The translations under genes and the position numbers were made by a program. The notes beneath the pieces were generated by a model, which was not told the origin of the DNA, searched no databases, and saw nothing but the letters and a program-made list of their open reading frames with translations. From assembly GCA_922989275.2 (NCBI GenBank), contig OV277864.1, forward strand, positions 6,138,001 through 6,202,000: 64,000 nt of DNA, written 5' to 3'. Within the stretch, counting starts at the first letter, position 1; each line of letters starts with the position of its first letter. Positions 29,790 to 40,785 of the stretch are shown here, in pieces. The DNA comes from Gari tellinella (Eukaryota > Mollusca > Bivalvia > Cardiida > Psammobiidae).

Positions 29790-29953
29790 AAGCATTACTT
29801 TTTCCCGTTTAAAAGAAATTAAACGAAATGCAATAAATAGTGGATTTTCAATCTGAGTGGCAACAGTTTGGAGCCTGTTCAGACGACGGGTTACTCGGCG
29901 TCTGATCTGGCTCCAAACTATTTTTAGTGAAAAGAAATACGTTTTCTCCGCTG
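29790..29953 (-). mobile_element. MITE family A, shortened
   Basis: TTTTTCCCGTTTAAAAG starts it and GTTTTCTCCGCTG with TA at 29954 ends it. The hairpin is good (GAGCCTGTTCAGACGACGGG, TCGGCGTCTGATCTGGCTCC). Part of the body after the second arm is deleted. Confidence 0.65.
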
Positions 29954-30314
29954 TACATGTAGCAATATTCCCCACAAGCGCTCTTTTGTTTCTCCACTCG
30001 GTTATGATGTTATGCGTCGAGACTACTCGTAATAATGATCTCAAATATTTTAATAAGTACATGTAGTCACAACATACGGTTTGGCGTAGATACGAATAGA
30101 TATACCATAGAATTTGAAACGTCCGTCGTATCATATGCTCTGTGGTTATGTTAGTTAAGGTTTTATTTTTTTAGTCATTAAACGATTATACTGTTATATA
30201 CTTGATATAAACATAAACACTATACTCTACCCTGTATAAAAAAACCACCAACTAAAAGTAACTCTAATATGCACATAGCGCAGATTTTGATGGGTGACTG
30301 CGTTTGAGATTTAT
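29954..30314. other. no recognisable feature
   Basis: No repeat or gene signature is recognised. Confidence 0.3.
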
Positions 30315-30532
30315 ATAGAGGAGCATACTTTATTATTTCTCAATTAACGCGTTTACGCTTAATCTATTATTTCTATAGTGAATAGTTTGGCGTCTGATCA
30401 GGTTCCAAGCTGTTTAGCTCTCTTAACTTTAATTTTCAGAATTGTAAAAAGTTGTCCTTTTTCTAAGTTTTATTGCGATGCGGTTTTGTTTCGCTTGCGT
30501 TTAAACGGGAAAGAATGAAGTTTTCTCCACTG
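30315..30532 (+). mobile_element. MITE family A lacking its left hairpin arm
   Basis: The left body (AACGCGTTTACGCTTAATC) reaches AATAGTTTGG at 30390. It then joins directly to CGTCTGATCAGGTTCC, the second arm. The right end GAAGTTTTCTCCACTG and TA at 30533 are intact. Confidence 0.7.
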
Positions 30533-30639
30533 TATCGCTGTGTATTGTCGAAGTCTACCTTGAGTACAAGTATATTTAAAAGGCTGTGGTTAGAACATTA
30601 TGTTTGTTTCTGTATAAACGAAACGAAACGAAGCATTAA

Positions 30640-30891
30640 TTAACCCTTTACCTGATAGCCTATTTATAGTATTGAAGATAGGTGACTTATTAAAGCAGGT
30701 TGATAGTAAAGCAGAATGCGCCTTAAGGCGCATTCTGCTTTACGTTCAGCCTGCTTTAAGCTTCCATGTGCTAGAATATAGAAAATATTCCCCATAATAT
30801 ATATTCATAACTGATTAAATTGGAACTATTTTCTTCAGCGTAGGAATAAACTGAATGTGCTAAAAGGCGCTTCTATAAGGGAAAGGTTTAA
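30640..30891. mobile_element. MITE family B, complete
   Basis: TTAACCCTTTACCTG to GGGAAAGGTTTAA, with the hairpin apex GCGCCTTAAGGCGC. Confidence 0.8.
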
Positions 30892-31007
30892 ATGAACTGT
30901 AACAAAATGAAAAGATGCTGAACTATTCGGCTTCGGTTTTGACTCAATACTGATGGCTAAGGACGTGCACATTTGAGTACAATGTCTTTCAGAATAAATA
31001 AAAGAAT

Positions 31008-31155
31008 AAAGTGGAAAAGACGTTTTTGTGTTCCGTTTAAACGAAATAAAACGCAAACACAGTGTAGATCTAACACTATGCAGAAGTTGACAGGTTTGTG
31101 AAAATTCTGTCAAATATTTTGAGTGACTTAGAGTTTGGAGTCCGAAACTGTCCGT
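31008..31155 (-). mobile_element. MITE family A, partial
   Basis: AAAGTGGAAAAGACG, CCGTTTAAACGAAATAAAACG and GAGTGACTTAGAGTTTGG match A. The copy is truncated after the first arm. Confidence 0.5.
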
Positions 31156-31204
31156 AAATCTTAGGATATTTGAGTGTCGTCTTACAAAACGTGCCAAGAA
31201 TATT

Positions 31205-31615
31205 TACAACTCCACTGCTTTACCCCGAGTACAGTTACAGTGGAGAATCTGTTATTCTTTCCCGTTTAAACGCAAACGTACGCAAACGCAAAGCGCTAAA
31301 ACGTAGAAAAGAACAACTTTTGGACAATTCTGATATTTCATGTTTATCTTGGTGGCAAAAAGTTTGGAGCCTGATCAGACGCCGGGTGACCCGGCGTCTG
31401 ATCTGGCTCCAAACTGTTTGCACTGCAAATATTAGTTTTAGCGTAAACGCGTTTATTGGGAAAGAATAACACATTCTCCACTGTATTTGCAAATAATTTG
31501 GATCCTGATCAGACGCCGCGTAATACAGCGTCTGATCAGTATCTAAACTTTTTGACAGTTATTTCAGTATTTTAAGTCAAAATACCTAAACGTTCGAGAA
31601 ATATTCAAACAGGTT
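31205..31615. mobile_element. MITE family C with nested A
   Basis: ACTGCTTTACCCCGAGTAC is the left side of C. At GTTATTTGCAAA an A copy has inserted at TA. After it come TTTGCAAATAATTTGGATCC, a hairpin with apex GCCGCGTAATACAGC, TTTAAGTCAAAATACC and GTTCGAGAAATATTC. The right terminus is lost. Confidence 0.7.
31238..31483 (-). mobile_element. MITE family A, young 246-bp copy
   Basis: It is identical in length and nearly identical in sequence to the copy at 18518-18763, in the opposite orientation. TA flanks are at 31236-31237 and 31484-31485. The host sequence is a C element, so A inserts into TTAA-type MITEs as well as E. Confidence 0.9.
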
Positions 31616-31768
31616 TTTTCATCAAGTTCTACACTTGTAAATTCTCAAAGTCAACAACTCGTCCTATTTGCGGTTTCATAAAGTGTAAGCAGCTTTTCTC
31701 GTACCTCCATGAGAACAATAAATATGCGAATTATTCCTTAAATAAACCACTAATGACGTTATATATCA

Positions 31769-32342
31769 TTTATCACATAAACGTGCAAAAAATCAAAAAT
31801 CAAAAGTCGTACGGCGCACTGTGGATATAGTATACTAATGTACGAATCACTGGAATACTGTATTACGGTTTAGAGAACTCGGATCACAACGACGCCCACC
31901 AGTGATTGAGACATTTTCAAGTGTCCAGGCCTATTAAAAAATTCTCTCACTGAAAATTGTCCTGCAAATCAGGCTACGTAGAGGCTACGTAGATAACTAA
32001 TATTAATATGTTGTTTTGTTTTGAATTTCTAATGCTACACCACAATGACGTCATGTTAAAAATTATGACGTAAATCCGAAAATGAAATAAATGATCATTT
32101 TTAGTCAATAAGAACTGTTTTTGATTAAATATTGATTGGAAAGTTGACTGTTATCAGAGAAGTGTCTTCACAACACATTGATGTTGTTTTTCGTTTTAGT
32201 TTGTTAGTTTGATACTGTTTTTTATTTACGTATGAATAAAACCTAATAACAGTCATATGATGAATCGTTTTCCTAATAGCTGCGGGAAAAGTGAAAGTAA
32301 AAAGGTTCGGATTTTTGTGTCATTTAGTGTTTATGTGATAAA
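31769..32342. mobile_element. H-family element
   Basis: Inverted ends TTTATCACATAAACGTGC and GTGTTTATGTGATAAA enclose 574 bp without coding capacity. A TGACGTCA is at 32046-32053. Just outside, at 32390-32405, GCGCCAAGGCTCGC matches the foldback centre at 7207-7222, so the real element may extend to about 32460. Confidence 0.6.
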
Positions 32343-32477
32343 ATTATGAATATTAAATTCGTGTGTTTTCAGCATTGAATTTATTGTACGCGCCAAGGCT
32401 CGCAACATATAATTTTATTCTCGTTCAATAAAGTCAATACTGAATATCCTCTATTTATCGACTGTTACCAGTGAAAG

Positions 32478-32572
32478 GTACATTTGACCTATGCAAACCG
32501 TGTAAACTGTGAACAGATTGCTCCCGTAGGACCCGTATGATCAGAGTGTACATGGTTTGTTATTTTGCAATA
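32478..32572 (-). mobile_element. MITE family E fragment
   Basis: ACCTATGCAAACCGTG, GATCAGAGTGTACATGG and TTTGTTATTTTGC follow the E order on the minus strand. Confidence 0.5.
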
Positions 32573-32573
32573 C

Positions 32574-32771
32574 AGTTAAACCCGTCTATTTCAACCACTA
32601 AAATGAAAGCGGTTGAAATTGATTACATGAAAGACAGGTGACTTTTTAAAGTAACGTGAAAGTAAACCAGATAGCTTTCTGATTTACTTTTACTTTGCTG
32701 GAAGTGGTCGCCTGCCGTGCACACCAAATAATTAAAATAATTTAATGGTCGCAATATAATGAAGTTACTGT
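32574..32771. mobile_element. MITE family G, complete but diverged
   Basis: ACAGTTAAACCCGTCTATTT and GCAATATAATGAAGTTACTGT are inverted ends. The centre has GACAGGTGACTTTTTAAAG, GTGAAAGTAAACCAG and a partner arm GATTTACTTTTACTTTGC, the module-2 hairpin. Confidence 0.55.
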
Positions 32772-32904
32772 GTACCGTTAAGCCAACCATATATACTAAA
32801 TTATGGAAAATATTTAATGTAAGCTGGAATTGTCAATTTGAAGTTTGTAGGGTGAATGAGTTAAGTGACCACATACTAGATAAAACATACTATATGTATT
32901 TTTG

Positions 32905-33035
32905 GGCTTTTGGGTTGAGTCTGAGATCGTTCTCAAGCATTTGATTGCTTAGATATCAGCTTTTGCAAAAACCTGACCAGCCAAAAGCTTGAGAACGATC
33001 TCAAACTCGACCTCCAAGCGCTTTATAACCTATGA
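32905..33035. repeat. foldback family I
   Basis: GAGTCTGAGATCGTTCTCAAG and CTTGAGAACGATCTCAAACTC are long complementary arms around a loop of about 45 bp. CTTTATAACCTATGACACAT follows, as in the copies at 48.1-48.4 kb. Confidence 0.65.
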
Positions 33036-33049
33036 CACATGCTGTTGTT

Positions 33050-33240
33050 CAGCACAAGAAAATTAGTGCAGAAAAATCATAGAGCTTTCCCAATAAACTC
33101 GTTTGAATTAAAAACAATAATTTCCCATGCAAACTTTTTTCAGCCTGGTCAGATTCCAGGCTGTTTTTCCAAATCGGCACCATCTCCCAAAAACTGTAAA
33201 TTTTCTATATTTCTTCATTGCAATTGCGTTTTGTTTCGTT
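33050..33240 (+). mobile_element. MITE family A, diverged
   Basis: AGAGCTTTCCCAATAAACTCG, CAGCCTGGTCAGATTCC and TTGCAATTGCGTTTTG keep the A order. The hairpin is strongly shortened. Confidence 0.45.
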
Positions 33241-33252
33241 TAACTTTTATAT

Positions 33253-33508
33253 GCAGTGAGAAAAACGTAATTCTTTTCTAATAAACGTATTTTCGCTAAA
33301 GCTATTATTTCATTATTGCAATTGCAATCACTTGAGAGTCAGATCAGACGCCGGGTTACCCGGCGTCTGAACAGGCTCCAACATGTTTGCCACTCAATTT
33401 AAGATAAATAGCAGAAACATTTTCAAAAGATTATCATTTTCTACATTTCATTGCAATGTATTTGCGTTGAGTTTGCGTTTAAACGAACGGACAACGTCTT
33501 CTCCTCTG
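33253..33508 (+). mobile_element. MITE family A with a partly duplicated right end
   Basis: TGCAGTGAGAAAAACG to ACGTCTTCTCCTCTG. The hairpin is good with apex CCGGGTTACCCGG. A second right end (GGGAAGAATAACG, TTTTCTCCTCTGTA) follows at 33528-33560, suggesting a terminal duplication. Confidence 0.65.
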
Positions 33509-33561
33509 TATAAACGCTTGTGTTGTGGGAAGAATAACGTTTTCTCCTCTGTATAATTTTC

Positions 33562-34162
33562 AATTCAGACAAAAATCAATTGAATTACCATTATCCAGAC
33601 AGTTATGATATATACGCTTTTTCTGTTTTTAATTTGTACCTGAATATATGGCTTTTCTACAGTTGACAGAGCTGATTATCTTCGAACTTATTCCGTATAG
33701 TGTAATTTTCTATATACAAGTTTATTTGCAACCAGGAAACCAAAATGAAGTACAGCCAAACCTGTCTTAAGCGGCCTTTCGTACAGGAACCTGTATAACA
33801 GAGTCCCTTGTGGCACTGCTCCATGATATTGCCTTTATTAAACAAGTTTATTTGCAGCGGAGTAAACAAAATGAAGTATAGTCCAAAAAGTATCAAGTGA
33901 AGGAATTTTTCAGTAATCAAAACCGGATGACTGTTTAATGAAGGATAAAATTAATGCAGAATGTATAAATCCTATCCTGTATTTATAAACAACATGTATC
34001 AGAGATTGCTTATAGGAATTGGAATAGACTGTTCGTTTGATACAGGTTTGACTATAATAGGACCGGTGTGTCTCTCAAAAAATCTTGAACTGTAGGCTTA
34101 AATATAGGTGGCGGTTTAATATAGGACAAAAGCATTCACATTAAACATCACTATATGCTGCA
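33562..34162. repeat. direct repeats of about 40 bp, otherwise unassigned
   Basis: ACAAGTTTATTTGCA..CAAAATGAAGTA occurs at about 33717-33756 and again at 33844-33883. Between them TACAGCCAAACCTG and CTTAAGCGGCC look like the end of an unclassified TA-flanked element. ACAGGTTTGACTATA at 34043 resembles it in the opposite sense. No gene is recognised. Confidence 0.4.
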
Positions 34163-34386
34163 TTGGGGAAGGAGCTATTATTTCCCAATAAAAGCGTTTG
34201 TGCTAAAATGTTTATTTCCACTGCAAACAGTTTTGAGTCAGATCAGACGCCGGGTAACCCGGTGTCAGATAAGTCTCCAAACCGTTTGCAATCCAGATTA
34301 AATGATTTAAAATAATTTAAAAAAGCCGTCATTTTCTGCATTTTAGTACACTGCGTTTGCGTTGAGTTTCGTCTTCTCTACAGTAG
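34163..34386 (+). mobile_element. MITE family A
   Basis: GCATTGGGGAAGGAGC, AATAAAAGCGTTTGTGC, a full hairpin (CAGACGCCGGGTAACCCGG) and a shortened right end (GTTTCGTCTTCTCTACAG). Confidence 0.65.
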
Positions 34387-34408
34387 CTGAACATAGATCT
34401 ACTGTAAA

Positions 34409-34660
34409 CAGTGGAGAAGATGTTATTCTTTCCCATTTAAAGGCAAACGAAACGCAAACGTATTGCAAAAGAAAAATGACAACTTGATGACAATTCTGAG
34501 TACATGATGTATTTATTTTAATATGAGTGGCAAACAGTTTGGAGCCTGATCAGACGCCGGGTTACCCGGCGTCTGATCAGGCTCCGAACTGTTTGCAGAA
34601 GAAATTATGGTTTTAGCTTAAACGCGTTTATTGGGAAAGAATAACGCCTTCTCCACGGTG
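34409..34660 (-). mobile_element. MITE family A, complete
   Basis: CAGTGGAGAAGATGTTATTC to ACGCCTTCTCCACGG. The hairpin is nearly perfect with apex CCGGGTTACCCGG. It lies 22 bp from the previous copy in the opposite orientation. Confidence 0.75.
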
Positions 34661-34822
34661 ACTTCGTTGCTGGTTGACACTGCAATACCAAGCTCTGAAT
34701 GTGGGTCTCTGTTTGAATACATTTATACTAATTTGAAATGAAATTAACTTTGTTTCCTTTTGTAGTAATTTACGTTACAGTCTTATTAAAACATATGCAA
34801 GTAAGCGAACTGCGCAATACAT

Positions 34823-35054
34823 TAGATCGGCGTCTGATCTATGTCTACACTGTGTGAATGTACTTTTACAACGACTGAAACTCATTTTCTTCCTGATGAA
34901 AAGACATTTATTAAATCTTATTTTAAACTTAATGGCAAACAGTTTGGAGACTGATCAGGCGCCGGGTTACCTGATGTTTTAGATTGGCGTCTGTTCTTTG
35001 TCTACAATGTTTAAATGTCCTTTTTACAACGCCTGAAAGTCCTTTTTTCATGAG
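34823..35054 (+). repeat. tandem duplication of a hairpin-arm region
   Basis: TTAGATCGGCGTCTG..TACACTGTG..TTTACAACG at 34823-34899 is repeated in diverged form at 34979-35054. Between them is TGGCAAACAGTTTGGAGAC, a first hairpin arm. Confidence 0.55.
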
Positions 35055-35981
35055 GCAACTTATTTTATGATATCATTGCTAGATCTAGGACCAAACTCCA
35101 TTTCGTCGCACTCATGGAAATGACTTTCAGTGTTGTTACTTGAAGTTTCGAACCTTCTCTGTAATTAGAGGGGGAGAGAATGAATTTTCTCTTGCATCAT
35201 TTTAGGGAGTTCCGTTGCCAAATTCACGCTCGAAAATAAATTCCGTACCTTTTCAGCACTATTATTATTATGTCTATGGAATGTTTTGGCTGTCAATATT
35301 TGCATCAGGAAATACATCAAGCTTCAGAAAAATTCACACCTAAACGGATTTTCTGAATCCCTGTACAGAATAGTAAAATTAACAGTAATGTGGCACTGCT
35401 CGCTGGCATGGCAAGCAGAGACGCAAAACCGCAACGGAGAGAAACTATATTGTCAAAGAACAACTCAAGTATTAAATTAATATGCGCATTTATGAATACG
35501 TTCATATCTGGAACTAGAATCGGACATGTAGCATGCTTTCAGACTCTCTTTGGAAGCGTAGTGCGTTGGAAAATTGCTAATTACCACGCATTGGAATGCA
35601 AAGCAGTTGAAGATTTGTAGAGTGTAACATTTCCCCTACTGTGTAGAATAATTCGCAAGAGAAATTCAAGGCTTGCTTTATTTGTTCATTCGCTTTTCTC
35701 GGAGAATTTCATCAATTAATGCAGCCTGAATGTTTCCAAAAGATTAACTTGATATTAAACCCAGGTGACCTCGAGTAATTAATTAAATCCATCATCATGA
35801 AGAATTCTAAAGAAGTCTGATTTTTATTTTTCCTTTTTGAGTCATTTTGGCGCAATAAATTCTGCAATTGTGCCAGTCCCAGAAAAATGTAACAAAAACA
35901 TCAACAAAACAGTTAAACTTATGTTAAACGACCACTCATGGTAAAAATGTTGATTTCTTTAAGCCCATTATGAAATATTTG
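35055..35981. other. no recognisable feature
   Basis: This 927-bp interval is one of the longest without a recognised repeat. Short overlapping frames of 62-76 codons exist on both strands, but none has a recognisable motif. Confidence 0.35.
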
Positions 35982-36178
35982 ATTCTAGATTAAAAGATAT
36001 GTGACCATTTGAAGCAGGTTGAAAGTAAAGCAGAATGCGTCGTTAGGCACAATCTGCTTTATTCTCAGTCTGCACTAAGCTAAGACATAGAAAATATGTC
36101 TTATGGTAGATATTTATGAATGACTTTTTAAAGCGAAAATAGTTTTGTCAGTGCAGGAACAAATTAAGCGTAAAACAT
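35982..36178. mobile_element. MITE family B, degenerate
   Basis: TGAAGCAGGTTGAAAGTAAAG, GCAGAATGCGTCG and the AAATATGTCTTATGG side are recognisable. Both termini are eroded. Confidence 0.5.
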
Positions 36179-36282
36179 GAAAATTGAACAAAATGTGTAA
36201 AGTTAATTACTGATTCATACGTGGTATTATAAAAAACAATGAAACATCCCATTGAAGTGTTGCACATGTTTACTTTAAAACA

Positions 36283-36511
36283 TTAACCTATTTGCGCCTA
36301 GTGGATTCTTCCATGTTTTATATTTGATTAGTCCATTTTTTATCAAAGGGATGCCTGGTCAAAATGTTTCATTATCATTTTATTTTATATTAAAATTCCT
36401 ATCAGCAAACAGTGTAGACTCTGATCAGACGCCGCATAATGCGGCGTCTGATCAGAGTCTACACTGTTTGCTTATGTCCCATATATGGGATCGTGGGCAC
36501 AAATGGGTAAA
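36283..36511 (-). mobile_element. MITE family D, copy 1
   Basis: TTAACCTATTTGCGCC opens and GCACAAATGGGTAAA closes the copy. Near the second end lies a perfect hairpin with arms CAGTGTAGACTCTGATCAG and its complement, apex CGCATAATGCG (about 36405-36470). CCCATATATGGG is a small palindrome just outside it. Confidence 0.8.
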
Positions 36512-36580
36512 GGTTGGTGACCGCTAATGCGATCGGTCAAATACCAGTCAATATCGGTACTCTACGAAGAGCGATCAGCC

Positions 36581-36654
36581 ATTCTCGTCAACTGTTGGTA
36601 CGTTCCGGACAATGCCTTAGCAGGGCTCGGTAAGGATCGACAGTTGACGAGAAT
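36581..36654. repeat. 15-bp inverted repeat with 44-bp loop
   Basis: ATTCTCGTCAACTGT at 36581-36595 is exactly complementary to ACAGTTGACGAGAAT at 36640-36654. I do not recognise the element. Confidence 0.75.
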
Positions 36655-36849
36655 TAATCAAGTTCCAGGTTATTTAAATGCATCATTTTTAGTATTAAAA
36701 TGTACCCAATACCGATTTTGAGCAGACTAGAAAGAGAATTAAATGAAGGACAAATATTGGTCAAGTGATTCGGTTTAAGAAAGCTATTAACAAGATGTTT
36801 TTGTGAAGAACTAACCACCTCCTGATGTGCCAATGACCTCTCAATGACC

Positions 36850-37305
36850 AAGACATTTGTTTAAGAAGACGCATGCTGTACAGATCCCAATGGCTTGATA
36901 AAACCTCTATCACATGAAATAACATTACACTTTGATTGACAATTTGTACTTGGCTAAGCAGAGTACACATGCCAAATATTAGGGCCTTGCCATATGTAAT
37001 CCCAAAGTTGAGTACACATGCCAAATGTTAGGGCTTTATCATATGTAGTTCCAAAGTTGAGTACACATGCCAAGTACATGTATGAAGTCTCTATCACATG
37101 TAGTTCCAAAGTTATGATCAATGTTAAATTCGGCATATTTCACCTCTAAATGACATTGACTTTTTCCGAACTTGACTAAAGTTGCTCCAGGTCATATCAT
37201 TGGTTTCTTGAGTTGAGTACTGCACACATGATACCGAATGTGATGTCTCTACCGCACGAGGTTTGTTTCAAAGTTATGGCTAGGATTAAAGTTAACCCTT
37301 TTGAC
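36850..37305. repeat. repeat R with 49-bp tandem units
   Basis: GAGTACACATGCCAA recurs at 36961, 37010 and 37059 with following TATGTAGTTCCAAAGTT. The sequence then continues with ACATTGACTTTTTCCG and GTTTGTTTCAAAGTTATGG. Related units lie at 52125-52610. Element T interrupts this repeat at 37306. Confidence 0.65.
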
Positions 37306-38341
37306 CACAGGTACTTGACACATACTTTATTATCTATGAACCCCCTCCCCCCTTAAAAAAAAAAAATTTTTTTTTTTTACTATACTTCTATTATAGATAC
37401 AAGGTAAACAGCGCAATTCAACACCTAGTCTTTACTATCGACTTAAGCTGATACTAAAATAGACTCGATCGCCGATATTCTCTTGTGGTACCCTCGGGAA
37501 ATGATTAATTTATCAATATCTACTTTTTATTTCATCAAATTCCGTCAAATAACGCCACAGTACGTGAATTATAACGAAAATAAGCATAAAAAAGTTTTAT
37601 GTCGTTTTCATGGTACATAGCAACGAATGTACATGTAGGGGTGATCTGTTATTTGTCCACAATAAACAGCCTATGCCACTGGAACTTTCACCAAATATTA
37701 TAAATCATCTTTAAATGAAATATTATCAGTTTTATATAATTTACATAGAATGCAAAATTAAAAAAAACTTTACCTGTTTAATTTTGACCAATGAGATCGC
37801 TCCGTTCATTCGATTCATTCCGGTATTCAAAATGGCATTGAAAATGAAATGAGTCTTTCACTTGTCAATTTCGTGCCAAATTACATGTATATTTCATATA
37901 GCTGATAGTGAAGAGGGTCATGTTCCGACACAAACGCATTTGCTCTAATGAAATTAGGTGAAAGTTCCAGCCGTAAAGGCCGTTAAATGTGCAAACCGAC
38001 TAGATTACCCCTTATTTTGGGCAATAAATTCTGTACCAAGAGAACGACATAAAACTTTTTGATGCTTATTTTCGTTATAATTCACGTACTGTGGCGTTAT
38101 TTGACGGAATTTGATGAAATAAAAAGTAGATATTGATAAATTAATCCTTTCCCGAGGGTACCACAAGAGAATATCGGCGATCGAGTCTATTTTAGCATCA
38201 GCTTAAGTCGATAGTAAAGACTAGGTGTTGAATTGCGCTGTTTACCTTGTATCTATAATAGAAGTATAGTAAAAAAAAAAAAAAATTTTTTAAGGGGGGG
38301 AGGGGGTTCATAGATAATAAAGTATGTGTCAAGTACCTGTG
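37306..38341. mobile_element. element T: 1,036-bp DNA element with about 310-bp inverted ends
   Basis: Terminal inverted repeats at 37306-37617 and 38032-38341 are highly similar, starting CACAGGTACTTGACACATAC. They include AAAAAATTTTTT and C/G-rich tracts mirrored in both arms. The flanks carry an identical 8-bp direct repeat CTTTTGAC (37298-37305 and 38342-38349). Removing the element restores a continuous repeat R (TTGACCTATAAATGGC). The 414-bp centre has no transposase and holds a further short inverted pair (CTGGAACTTTCACC at 37679, complement at 37957). An 8-bp duplication with long ends is compatible with hAT-, Merlin- or Mutator-like elements; I cannot choose. Confidence 0.85.
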
Positions 38342-38349
38342 CTTTTGAC

Positions 38350-38749
38350 CTATAAATGGCATAGAACTTTTCCTGACATGACCAAAGTTGTACTTAGCGC
38401 AAGGTCTTCTTAATTCTTAGTTTTTAGTTATCCAACCCAATCTACTTTATCCTGATGCTTTGTGGCAAAAAAAACCCCTTGTTGAAAACGTATGAAAATC
38501 CATTTTAAGTTTGAGCTTCACGGCAAATGAGCATACATATAAAACACAAATTTAAATAGTCCGCCCTACCAACCAGGGACCCCCGCCGCACCCATCCGGG
38601 ACCCCCAACCCTCCCCCAGCACCCCCAAAAAAACAACAACAAAAAACCCAGCCTTGTCCTAGCTCAGGTCAACGCTCATGCGCACGTTGGTGTATAAGCT
38701 TTAATTTATCTAAACTCTTTACATGACATACGGTGAACAAATGCGTTTA
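38350..38749. repeat. repeat R continuation and C-rich tract
   Basis: TATAAATGGCATAG and CCTGACATGACCAAAG continue repeat R. At 38560-38645 there are repeated GGGACCCCC and C-rich segments followed by poly-A/C. Nothing else is recognised. Confidence 0.4.
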
Positions 38750-38966
38750 TATTTTTCACTGCCTTACCCCGTGTACAATTGTTATTTGTAAACAGTTTTA
38801 ATCCAGATAAGATACCGCGTCACACGACGTCTGATCAGACTCCAAATTGTTTGACACTCACTCCAATGTTACTCGAGTCAAAAACCTCATATCTGAATTT
38901 GAGAAATAAAAGCTACGACAATTGTGTTATGTAAAGTTGATGACGTCACGGCAGTAAAGAGGTTAA
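38750..38966. mobile_element. MITE family C
   Basis: CACTGCCTTACCCCGTGTAC, a partly mismatched hairpin (GATAAGATACCGCGTCACACG), GAGAAATAAAAGCTACGAC, a TGACGTCA at 38941-38948 and the end GTAAAGAGGTTAA. Confidence 0.65.
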
Positions 38967-39422
38967 TAACGTCTCCTCTGGTGATTGGTCGTTAATGACT
39001 CGTTATATCGGGGGTATAATTTACATGAACGTTACGATTTTAAAGACTTTAGAATAAACGTGACAACGTATAAAAAGTGCATTCACATATATTTTGGGGG
39101 CAAAACCTTCGACATAGAGTGATTCAAGAAAACCCCAAACGTCCTGGATTACTTTGCCAAATTGCATTAGGACTTAATTTCTAATTTTTCCACTCGTTGC
39201 TGTCAGCTGCCGTGTCCGGGCAATCACACTAACGAATGTTTTATTGGATCCTTATTTTCTGCAGTTCCTATTAGAAAATTGCCCCGAGAAATTAGCATGT
39301 GTCGCCTCGCTGTAAATATCCCGACAACGATTAGTGACGTACTGTAACGATATTGCCAAAGGTTTGTTTCTTTGGTGGGAAAAACAGGAATTTCATCTAG
39401 ATTGTGATCAGGAAGAAATGGG
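38967..39422. other. no recognisable feature
   Basis: No gene or repeat end is recognised. GTGATTCAAGAAAACCCC near 39119 weakly resembles repeat M. Confidence 0.3.
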
Positions 39423-39650
39423 CTAACCCATTTGTGCCCACGACCCCATATATGGGACATAGGCAAACAGTGTTGATTCTGATCAGACGCCGCATTATGC
39501 GGCGTCTGATCAGAGTCTACACTGTTTGCTGATAGGAATTTCAATATAACACAATATGAAAATGAAAATTTTGACCAGGCATCCCTTTGATAAAAATGGA
39601 CTAATCCAATATAAAAACATGGAAGAATCCACTTGGCACGAATGGGTTAA
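39423..39650 (+). mobile_element. MITE family D, copy 2 (reference)
   Basis: CTAACCCATTTGTGCCC to CGAATGGGTTAA. The palindrome CCATATATGG, the hairpin with arms CTGATCAGACGCCGCA/TGCGGCGTCTGATCAG and the long side GACCAGGCATCCCTTTG match copy 1 in opposite orientation. Confidence 0.8.
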
Positions 39651-39654
39651 TGTG

Positions 39655-39770
39655 TACATTGGGGATACGTTATGAGTTTTATCTAAGTGTCAAACAGTTT
39701 GGAGCATGATCAGACGCTAAGTTCTCGGCATTGAATTTGGCTACACACTATTTGGAATTTTCAGAAATTA
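39655..39770 (-). mobile_element. MITE family A fragment
   Basis: TATCTAAGTGTCAAACAGTTTG, GCATGATCAGACGCTAAG and TTTGGCTACACACTATTTGG are hairpin and flank of A; the ends are absent. Confidence 0.45.
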
Positions 39771-39826
39771 CATTCGGGAACATTATTCGCTCTGTAGAGG
39801 AATTAGGTCATATTGTGATTGAGTTA

Positions 39827-40073
39827 CAGGGGAGAAGACGTTATTTTGTCCCGTTAAAACGCAAACGAAACGCAAACGCAATGCAATGAAATGTACAAAA
39901 TGATAATATTTAAACGATTCTGACTATTTATCTTAGTTTGAGTGGCAAACAGTTTTGAGCCTGATCAGACGCCGGATTACCTGGCGTCTGATTTGGCTCA
40001 AAACTGTTTGCAATGGACATACTAGCTTAAGCGTAAATCCGTTTATTGGGTGAAAATAACGTTTTCTGCACTG
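39827..40073 (-). mobile_element. MITE family A, complete
   Basis: CAGGGGAGAAGACGTTATTT to ACGTTTTCTGCACTG, with TA flanks at 39825-39826 and 40074-40075. The hairpin is intact apart from a few mismatches. Confidence 0.8.
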
Positions 40074-40074
40074 T

Positions 40075-40639
40075 AGAAGTTGGTTTATCATTTATAAATA
40101 CATTTGTACATCAGTGTGGCCATTATTGACGAACTTGAAAAACGAGTGTATAAACTAATAAGCATAGATGCCAAAGGAAGACGAGTCTTAAAAAAGGTGA
40201 CAGATTAATCTAGATCTTGGACAATATCACTGAAAAGAGTTACTAAGGACATATTCTACATTACTTTAAGAAGAACATATGCATGTACACGTAATATGAG
40301 ATTTGAGAAAGCCATGCTTCTTGTATGTGTGTGGTCGCTGTACAAGTGTTTTTATTTTATTCTAACGTGATAGATTCGTCTATATGCAACAAATCAGTAA
40401 TGAAAATATTGCGTGACCGTAAAAATGAGTCGACTTTTAAAAGACCGTGTGAAGCATTATTTGATTCTTGCGATAAAGATAGGCAGTTGCTAAGTGCATG
40501 GTAAAAGTGGAGATGAAAGTTCTGCTATCATACTACTTTAATCTGTCCCCTCTAGCCCATTTAGCAACACACGTGAATATTCGTTTAGTTTTTATTCTTT
40601 ATAGTCGCAGTTTCACGAGTTTAACTAGTTCACTATCTA
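40075..40639. other. no recognisable feature
   Basis: No gene or repeat end is recognised in this 565-bp interval. Confidence 0.3.
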
Positions 40640-40785
40640 TGACGTAATGCGGCGTCTGATCTTGATCAAAACTGTTTGCCACTTGTTTTGAAATTACACC
40701 AGTTAGTATGTCTTAAATATAACTTTGAAACGATATTGCAGTCAACAATATTGAAGCAGACGACAATATGGCATAGAAGGGATAA
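40640..40785. mobile_element. MITE family C, right half
   Basis: Only the second arm remains (TAATGCGGCGTCTGATC), followed by TTGCCACTTGTTTTG, AACGATATTGCAGTC and AGCAGACGACAATATGGC. Confidence 0.5.

Noticed and set aside
35286..35620. Overlapping reading frames of 62-76 codons on both strands as a gene
   Set aside because: They overlap each other in different frames, lack motifs and show no splice context that I can support.
37355..37380. A/T homopolymer block as an assembly artefact
   Set aside because: The same block is mirrored in the other arm of element T (38269-38291), so it belongs to the inverted repeat. Its exact length may still be inaccurate.
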